Part shown: positions 7,010 through 11,110 of the stretch, piece after piece
Layout of the letters: every line of letters begins with the position of its first letter
Numbering within the stretch: position 1 is the stretch's first letter
Assembly: GCA_024638905.1 (NCBI GenBank)
Contig: JAHEJH010000021.1
Span: forward strand, 1-11,110
Origin: Luminiphilus sp.
GTDB lineage: Bacteria > Pseudomonadota > Gammaproteobacteria > Pseudomonadales > Halieaceae
Reading direction: 5' to 3'
Length of the DNA stretch: 11,110 nt
Notes under the pieces: model-generated
What the model was told of the DNA's origin: nothing
Seen by the model: the letters and a program-made list of their open reading frames with translations, nothing else
Database searches by the model: none
Translations under genes and position numbers: made by a program

Positions 7010-7936
7010 TCAGGTAGCTGTGGCGCCAGTGTCGAGCCCCAACCAGTCGCGCGGGCGTAAAAAGTCTGTCATCAGCGCGGCCTCGGGCGTGCCTTCATCG
7101 GGTGCGAGCCCATACTCCCAGCGCACCAGGGGCGGTAGCGACATCAGTATCGCCTCGGTGCGGCCATTGGTTTGCAAACCGAACAAGGTGCCGCGGTCGT
7201 GGACTAGGTTGAATTCCACGTAGCGCCCCCGCCGGTACAGCTGCCATTGGCGCTGCGCTTCTGTCCAGGGCGTGTTCATGCGTCGCTCCAATATTGGCGC
7301 ATAGGCCTTGAGAAACCCGTCTCCCACGCTGCGCATGAAAGAGAACGTCTTTTCGAAGCCCCAATCATTAAGGTCATCGTAAAAAAGCCCACCCACTCCG
7401 CGCGGCTCTTGGCGATGGGGCAGATAAAAATAGTCGTCACACCATTTCTTCAGGCGAGGGTAGACGTCCTCACCAAAGGGGTCGCAAGCAGCCTTGGCGG
7501 TGGCATGCCAATGAACGGCGTCTTCTTCATAGCCATAGTAAGGCGTCAGGTCGAACCCGCCTCCCATCCACCACACCGGCTCCTCGCCGGGTTTCTCTGC
7601 CATGAACATGCGTACATTGGCATGAGACGTCGGCGCGTGAGGGTTGCGGGGGTGGATGACCAGAGACACTCCCATGGCCCGAAAGCTGCGTCCAGCGAGT
7701 TCCGGACGGTGCTGTGTGGCCGACGCTGGCATGCCCGCGCCAACCACATGAGAAAAGTTCACGCCGCCCTTTTCGATCACTTCGCCCTCAGCCAATACCC
7801 GGCTGATGCCGCCACCGCCTTCCGGCCGGTCCCAGGATTCGGTCGCGAAAGTCTCGCCACCATCGATGGCCTCAAGCTCTCCGCAGATCTGGTCCTGAAG
7901 TGATGTCAGGTAGGCCTCTACTGCCTCCGCATCCAT
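7010..7936 (-). CDS. hemF: Oxygen-dependent coproporphyrinogen III oxidase
   Basis: This 308-residue cytoplasmic enzyme decarboxylates coproporphyrinogen III to protoporphyrinogen IX using O2, in haem synthesis. Family signatures are HPRNPHAPTSHANVR (95-109, with H105 matching catalytic His106 of E. coli HemF), WWMGGGFDLTPYY (122-134), GGLFYDDLNDWGFE (182-195), YRRGRYVEFNLVHDRGT (234-250) and EAILMSLPPLVRW (261-273). Length is typical. The ATG at 7936 has AAGGAG as ribosome site. This site overlaps the end of tsaC, only 3 bp upstream, so the two are probably translationally coupled. Haem synthesis and the oxidase operon 2 kb away share the haem theme, but they are not co-transcribed. Confidence 0.98.
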   Translation of the reverse strand: MDAEAVEAYLTSLQDQICGELEAIDGGETFATESWDRPEGGGGISRVLAEGEVIEKGGVNFSHVVGAGMPASATQHRPELAGRSFRAMGVSLVIHPRNPHAPTSHANVRMFMAEKPGEEPVWWMGGGFDLTPYYGYEEDAVHWHATAKAACDPFGEDVYPRLKKWCDDYFYLPHRQEPRGVGGLFYDDLNDWGFEKTFSFMRSVGDGFLKAYAPILERRMNTPWTEAQRQWQLYRRGRYVEFNLVHDRGTLFGLQTNGRTEAILMSLPPLVRWEYGLAPDEGTPEAALMTDFLRPRDWLGLDTGATAT

Positions 7937-7939
7937 GGA

Positions 7940-8536
7940 CTACTCCTTATTCTCAATTTCACCGCGGATGACCGATCCATCTTCTACACGACGTATTGTT
8001 GATGGTTTGCCAGCCGGGTCAATAGCACCCGGAAATGCGGGTAATGTCGTGCCGAAGTAACGCCGCAGCTCCCAGATGCTGTGCGGTGGCGGAAGCCCCG
8101 CAGGGTTCGCACTGGTCGATACCAATAGTCCGTCAAATGCCTTGCACAAGGCAGCCAAGGCCGGTGACGACGTCACACGGATCGCCACCTCGTCACTCTC
8201 TCCCGTTACCCAGGACGGAAAATACCCTCTGTGGGGCACCAGCCAGGTATTGGGCCCCGGCCAAGACGCCAGCATCATCTCGCGCTGCTCGGATGACAGA
8301 TCCCTGAGCACATCAGCAAAGACGTCACTGCTCGCGCCGACAACAATCAGGCCCTTGCTCACCTCACGCTGTTTCATCGCCAAAAGATCCAGAACGGCGA
8401 CTTGATCAAAAGGATCACAGCTCAGCCCCCACACGCCCTCCGCCGGACACGCCACGACCCCGCCCGCCCAGAGCAATGCCGCCATCTGGGGCGCTCGCCA
8501 GCGAGAGTGCAGTTCGGGTCCAGAGTTCAATGCCAT
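7940..8536 (-). CDS. tsaC: Threonylcarbamoyl-AMP synthase, TsaC/YrdC family
   Basis: This 198-residue protein makes threonylcarbamoyl-AMP from threonine, bicarbonate and ATP, the first step of t6A37 tRNA modification. It carries KQREVSKG (55-62), the SWPGP segment (91-95), AIRVT (118-122) and STSAN (140-144), and aligns along its length with E. coli TsaC (190 residues). The usual PTE motif is PAE here (31-33 of CPAEGVWG). Start is uncertain. The ATG at 8536 is chosen because it leaves a family-sized N-terminus, but it lacks a clear ribosome site. GTG at 8566 or ATG at 8491 are alternatives, and the frame stays open back to 8716, inside dprA. It lies about 100 bp after dprA, where E. coli has smg and topA-like genes, and is tightly coupled to hemF. 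Confidence 0.92.
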   Translation of the reverse strand: MALNSGPELHSRWRAPQMAALLWAGGVVACPAEGVWGLSCDPFDQVAVLDLLAMKQREVSKGLIVVGASSDVFADVLRDLSSEQREMMLASWPGPNTWLVPHRGYFPSWVTGESDEVAIRVTSSPALAALCKAFDGLLVSTSANPAGLPPPHSIWELRRYFGTTLPAFPGAIDPAGKPSTIRRVEDGSVIRGEIENKE

Positions 8537-8618
8537 ACCAGCGCCGCAGAACAGATAGGCCCGCACCTTACCCCAGACGCCAGCCCCGCCGCCAATACCC
8601 GTGCGATGCAAGACAAAC

Positions 8619-8634
8619 CCACCATGAATGGTGG
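8619..8634 (-). terminator. Weak hairpin in the dprA-tsaC gap
   Basis: CCACCA (8619-8624) pairs with TGGTGG (8629-8634) around a 4-base loop. It begins 3 bases after the dprA stop on the minus strand and is followed by GTTTGTCTTG, a broken T tract. It may cause partial termination between dprA and tsaC, but the short stem makes this doubtful. Confidence 0.3.
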
Positions 8635-8637
8635 TGC

Positions 8638-9759
8638 TTAAGCGATCGCTGTGTACCCGCCAGACACCCGCTGAATACGACCAGATACTTCCAGTGCAGT
8701 CAGGCAGGCCAGACAACGATTGATATCCCAGTTGAGATAGGCAGACAGAGTGTCTGCCCCGTGGGTGCCGCTACCGAGGAGTGCGAGCATCGCCTGCTGA
8801 TCCGCGTCCAGCGTGCTCACACTGAACGAGCCTGCTGACGCAGGCGGGTGAACCTGTGGCAATGACGCAGAAGGCGCTGTCGGCACACCGAGGTGCTCCC
8901 GCATCGTTTCAACCGACTGCACCAGCACCGCGCCATCCTCAAGGAGATACCGACAGCCTGCCCCCTCTCGATGGTAAATGGACCAGGGCAGCACCAGAAC
9001 GTCTCGCCCTTGATCCGCGGCCGCACTGGCTGTGATGAGTGTGCCGCTGGGCCGCCCGGCCTCGACAACGAGGGTGGCTTCGCTGAAGCCCGACAACGTT
9101 CGGTTGCGGCGATGAAAATGATGCTTCCTCGGTGGTGTGCCCAAGGGAAACTCGCTGACCAACACCCCTTCCGCCATCACTCTCTCGGCCAGCCTCTGGT
9201 GGCGCGCTGGGTAAATCCGGTCCATACCAGATGGCAGTACCGCAACGGTACTGCCCCCAGCGGTCAACGCTGCATCATGCGCGATGCCGTCAATGCCCAG
9301 CGCCAGCCCGCTGACCACAACCAACCCCGACGCTGCAGCGGCGCCAGCGAACTCTTTGGCGGCACGACGGCCCTCAAGCGACGGCTTTCTTGTTCCGACA
9401 ATCGACAACGTGGCCGCCCCGAGATACGGCAAAACGCCCCGACAGAACAAAAAAGGCGGCCGATCGGGACACTCCCTCAGAAGTGGCGGGTACTCAGGGT
9501 CTTGGGGAGTGATCAAACATAACGGTGAATCGCCAATAAGCCCTGAGGGAAAATCAATTGGCGCGGGCTTATCCAATGCGCGCTGAAGCCCTTCGAGCGC
9601 CAGCACCTTCGCCGGCTCTCCCGCACAGCCCAATATAGCCTCGGGCGACGGGCATGCCTGTAGCACCGCGTCTAGCCAGCGAGCGCTCTTCTCAACGGCG
9701 CGAGTCAGCGTGAGCCAACGGGTATCGGCGATTTGATTGAGACCAAATTGGTGTGCCAC
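8638..9759 (-). CDS. dprA: DNA-processing protein DprA (Smf)
   Basis: This 373-residue cytoplasmic protein binds single-stranded DNA and loads RecA during natural transformation. A small N-terminal helical region (about 1-70) precedes the Rossmann-like DprA domain (about 80-285). Its motifs are VGTRKPS (121-127), SGLALGIDGIAH (150-161), LPSGMDRIYP (175-184), SEFPLG (202-207), RRNRTLSGFS (217-226) and VVEAGRPSGTLITA (231-244). A winged-helix-like domain occupies about 318-373. The conserved FPRRNR reads FHRRNR here. The start is a GTG with AAGGA six bases upstream; the ATG at 9766 is out of frame. It follows the lysM gene across a 71-bp gap that contains a terminator. Presence of dprA alone does not show competence, since many non-competent species keep it. 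Confidence 0.97.
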   Translation of the reverse strand: MAHQFGLNQIADTRWLTLTRAVEKSARWLDAVLQACPSPEAILGCAGEPAKVLALEGLQRALDKPAPIDFPSGLIGDSPLCLITPQDPEYPPLLRECPDRPPFLFCRGVLPYLGAATLSIVGTRKPSLEGRRAAKEFAGAAAASGLVVVSGLALGIDGIAHDAALTAGGSTVAVLPSGMDRIYPARHQRLAERVMAEGVLVSEFPLGTPPRKHHFHRRNRTLSGFSEATLVVEAGRPSGTLITASAAADQGRDVLVLPWSIYHREGAGCRYLLEDGAVLVQSVETMREHLGVPTAPSASLPQVHPPASAGSFSVSTLDADQQAMLALLGSGTHGADTLSAYLNWDINRCLACLTALEVSGRIQRVSGGYTAIA

Positions 9760-9765
9760 GGCTCA

Positions 9766-9770
9766 TCCTT
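9766..9770 (-). promoter_or_regulatory. Ribosome binding site fixing the GTG start of dprA
   Basis: AAGGA on the minus strand lies 6 bases before the GTG at 9759. The nearby ATG at 9764-9766 overlaps this site and is out of frame, so the GTG is the start. Confidence 0.7.
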
Positions 9771-9784
9771 GAGGCGCTCGGCCA

Positions 9785-9806
9785 TAAAGAAACGCCCAGC
9801 GGGCGC
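9785..9806 (-). terminator. Intrinsic terminator after the lysM gene
   Basis: On the minus strand GCGCCC and GGGCGT pair around the loop GCT (stem core 9793-9797 with 9801-9805, plus one G-T pair). TTTCTTT follows. It lies about 25 bases past the lysM stop and ends about 15 bases before the dprA ribosome site. The stem is short, so it may attenuate rather than fully stop transcription into dprA. Confidence 0.6.
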
Positions 9807-9830
9807 CTCGTGATTACTTGATGACGCGCC

Positions 9831-10874
9831 TCAGGGGTTACTGAGCTTGTCGCCCACCGACAGCGGCTTGGTCGCCTCCAGTACCAGCCCAAAGCTGGCG
9901 CGGTCATAAACAGAAAACACCATCAGCACGCCGGCGCGGGTATCAGGCAAACGCACGGGCTTGCCGGTAACGGGATCCTTCACCAGCTCACCGGCATGAT
10001 CGATGGCCAGCACATCGCCGACTTGCAATGACTCCCGGGCGCCACGATTAATGACCACGATGTCGAGCACGCTAATCTGGGTCACACCCCCGGCGACACC
10101 TATCATGTAAGCGTCGGAAATCATCTCGCCTGGGGCCTGTGGTTGATAAAACGGTTCAACCTCCGCCTCGGTGACGGGCAGCAAGCGATCACCAATCCGA
10201 ACCTCTTCTCGCATCTCGCTAACGGTCATAGCCGCGACGTTCTCGCCGTCAGCCGGGCCATCCTGTAACCGGGCCTCACCGATATCGCTGACGAAAATGC
10301 CAAGACCTTCTCCACTGACGGGGTCTTTTAATTTTTTAACGCGGCGCACCAACCGATAACTCAGGGCATCACCCCACTTGCCCTTTCCGTACACCGTGTC
10401 GCCCACACCGCTAATGAGCCGGCCCGCGTCACCCGACACCACATAAGGTGCGCGGTCCAGTGCCGCCGTCTCAACCACCTGATGTTGGCGTAGGAACGGC
10501 TCAATGTGCTGTCGCGAAATGGCCGGTATTGCCAAATCGAGTGGGCTGGCTCTCATACTCGGAGAGAGCTTGATATCGCCCCCCTCCGCTCGCACCAACC
10601 TCGGCTGCCCGGACTCCCACATCAGGCTCAGCGTGTCGCCGGGATAAATAAGGTGCGGATTGCCGACCTGGAGATTGCCGGCCCACAGCGCTTCCCATCG
10701 CCAGGGGTCGCGTAAAAACAATGCCGCGATCTCCCACAGGGTATCTCCGGGCTGGACGGTATAGGTCAGGGGGACTTCGGGGTTCAGCGTCAGCGGCTCA
10801 TCAGATTGCGCCACCGCGCCATTGGCCACCAGCAATACAGCGAGCGCGCAGGGGCGGATAAGTCGCTGGGCCAC
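9831..10874 (-). CDS. LysM domain-containing secreted protein
   Basis: The frame encodes an exported protein with one LysM peptidoglycan-binding domain. From the GTG at 10874 it has 347 residues, with a clear signal peptide (basic MAQRLIRP, hydrophobic ALAVLLVANG, cleavage after AVA at 22). LysM spans about 38-86 (YTVQPGDTLWEIA to LIYPGDTLSLMW). The rest shows two similar modules (182-233 and 298-347), each running from KDPV(S/T)G to a (I/V)GD(R/K)L end. Such proteins are conserved between def and dprA, as in Pseudomonas aeruginosa PA0020; their role is unproven, probably cell wall related. Start is uncertain: ATG 10913 (360 residues) and GTG 10943 with GGAG are alternatives, and the frame opens at 10997. 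The GTG at 10874 is preferred for its standard signal peptide and because the codons just upstream are atypical. Confidence 0.85.
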   Translation of the reverse strand: MAQRLIRPCALAVLLVANGAVAQSDEPLTLNPEVPLTYTVQPGDTLWEIAALFLRDPWRWEALWAGNLQVGNPHLIYPGDTLSLMWESGQPRLVRAEGGDIKLSPSMRASPLDLAIPAISRQHIEPFLRQHQVVETAALDRAPYVVSGDAGRLISGVGDTVYGKGKWGDALSYRLVRRVKKLKDPVSGEGLGIFVSDIGEARLQDGPADGENVAAMTVSEMREEVRIGDRLLPVTEAEVEPFYQPQAPGEMISDAYMIGVAGGVTQISVLDIVVINRGARESLQVGDVLAIDHAGELVKDPVTGKPVRLPDTRAGVLMVFSVYDRASFGLVLEATKPLSVGDKLSNP

Positions 10875-11002
10875 GGTTCGGCCTGATCCTCTCCGGTCGA
10901 GGATGCTACCCATGCAGTTCGCAATCCATTTGCTCACTTCCACAGCATTCACTCCATTGTGTACTGTCCACCTCATCTGCCAACAGAACCTTGGCATCGC
11001 GG

Positions 11003-11008
11003 TATAAT
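11003..11008 (+). promoter_or_regulatory. Candidate -10 element for the def operon
   Basis: A perfect TATAAT lies on the plus strand about 90 bases before the predicted def ATG. At 17-base spacing the -35 would be CCAACA (10980-10985), half matching TTGACA. The position in the divergent gap between lysM and def supports a promoter with a leader of about 85 bases. Confidence 0.5.
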
Positions 11009-11099
11009 CTCAGTGTGCGGCGGTGATTCGGGCAGAGCAAGACCAAATCCGAACACTTTTCTCCGCTATCAATCCGCATCAGCACTGGAAGCGCGGCAC

Positions 11100-11110
11100 A
11101 TGGCCCTACT
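11100..11110 (+). CDS. def: Probable peptide deformylase, first codons only
   Basis: The last 11 bases read ATG GCC CTA CT, giving Met-Ala-Leu and then Leu whatever base follows except where CT begins another codon family (all CTN are Leu). Many Def proteins start MALL or similar. GGAAG lies about 9 bases upstream. Def removes the N-formyl group from new proteins and usually lies divergent from the lysM-dprA genes, followed by fmt. The call rests on synteny and this tiny fragment. Confidence 0.5.

Noticed and set aside
7247..7903. Plus-strand 218-codon open frame antisense to hemF
   Set aside because: HemF on the other strand is full length with all signatures. The antisense frame is an effect of GC-rich codon bias.
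8893..9522. Plus-strand 209-codon open frame antisense to dprA
   Set aside because: DprA is intact on the minus strand; the antisense product has low-complexity Arg/Gly/Pro composition and no ribosome site of note.
1..11110. CRISPR arrays, insertion sequences, tRNA or rRNA genes, toxin-antitoxin or defence genes
   Set aside because: None was seen; repeats are short and isolated, and nearly all sequence is taken up by recognised housekeeping genes.

Overview
The window is a stretch of ordinary bacterial chromosome carrying housekeeping and respiratory genes. I see no mobile element, CRISPR array, rRNA or tRNA. Protein families and gene order point to a gammaproteobacterium. The order def | lysM-dprA-tsaC-hemF-aroE recalls the Pseudomonas layout. 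A yrdA gene facing aroE recalls E. coli. The cox operon order coxB-coxA-cox11-coxC, followed by an opposite-strand DUF2909 gene and a SURF1-like start, is typical of aerobic marine and pseudomonad-type gammaproteobacteria. A marine Halieaceae-like (OM60/NOR5) source is plausible but is only an inference.

Layout. Positions 1-4922 hold the aa3/caa3-type cytochrome c oxidase locus. On the minus strand, coxB (with a fused cytochrome c domain), coxA, cox11 and coxC are tightly packed. They are read from a TATAAT promoter near 4991 and end at a strong intrinsic terminator at 575-600. Beyond it lie a small twin-membrane-helix gene (DUF2909) on the plus strand and the first 28 codons of a divergent minus-strand gene, probably SURF1. 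Positions 4923-5146 are non-coding and relatively AT-rich, with the cox promoter and two terminator-like hairpins facing the plus strand. Next come yheV (zinc-ribbon protein, minus), a gamma-class carbonic anhydrase family gene (yrdA-like, plus, TTG start), then a minus-strand series: lysM gene, dprA, tsaC, hemF, aroE. At the right edge a plus-strand TATAAT promoter precedes what looks like the first codons of def.

The cox genes together encode the three core subunits and the copper chaperone of a terminal oxidase that oxidises cytochrome c. HemF makes the protoporphyrin precursor needed for haem. AroE serves aromatic amino acid synthesis, TsaC makes the tRNA t6A intermediate, DprA handles incoming single-stranded DNA, and Def removes formyl groups from new proteins. 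Apart from hemF and the oxidase sharing the haem theme, the neighbours look like a conserved housekeeping neighbourhood rather than one pathway.

The hunt gave only modest leads: plus-strand hairpins upstream of coxB, an internal duplication in the LysM protein, an uncharacterised small membrane protein beside the oxidase, and a few substitutions at normally conserved motif positions. I do not see a convincing undescribed system here.
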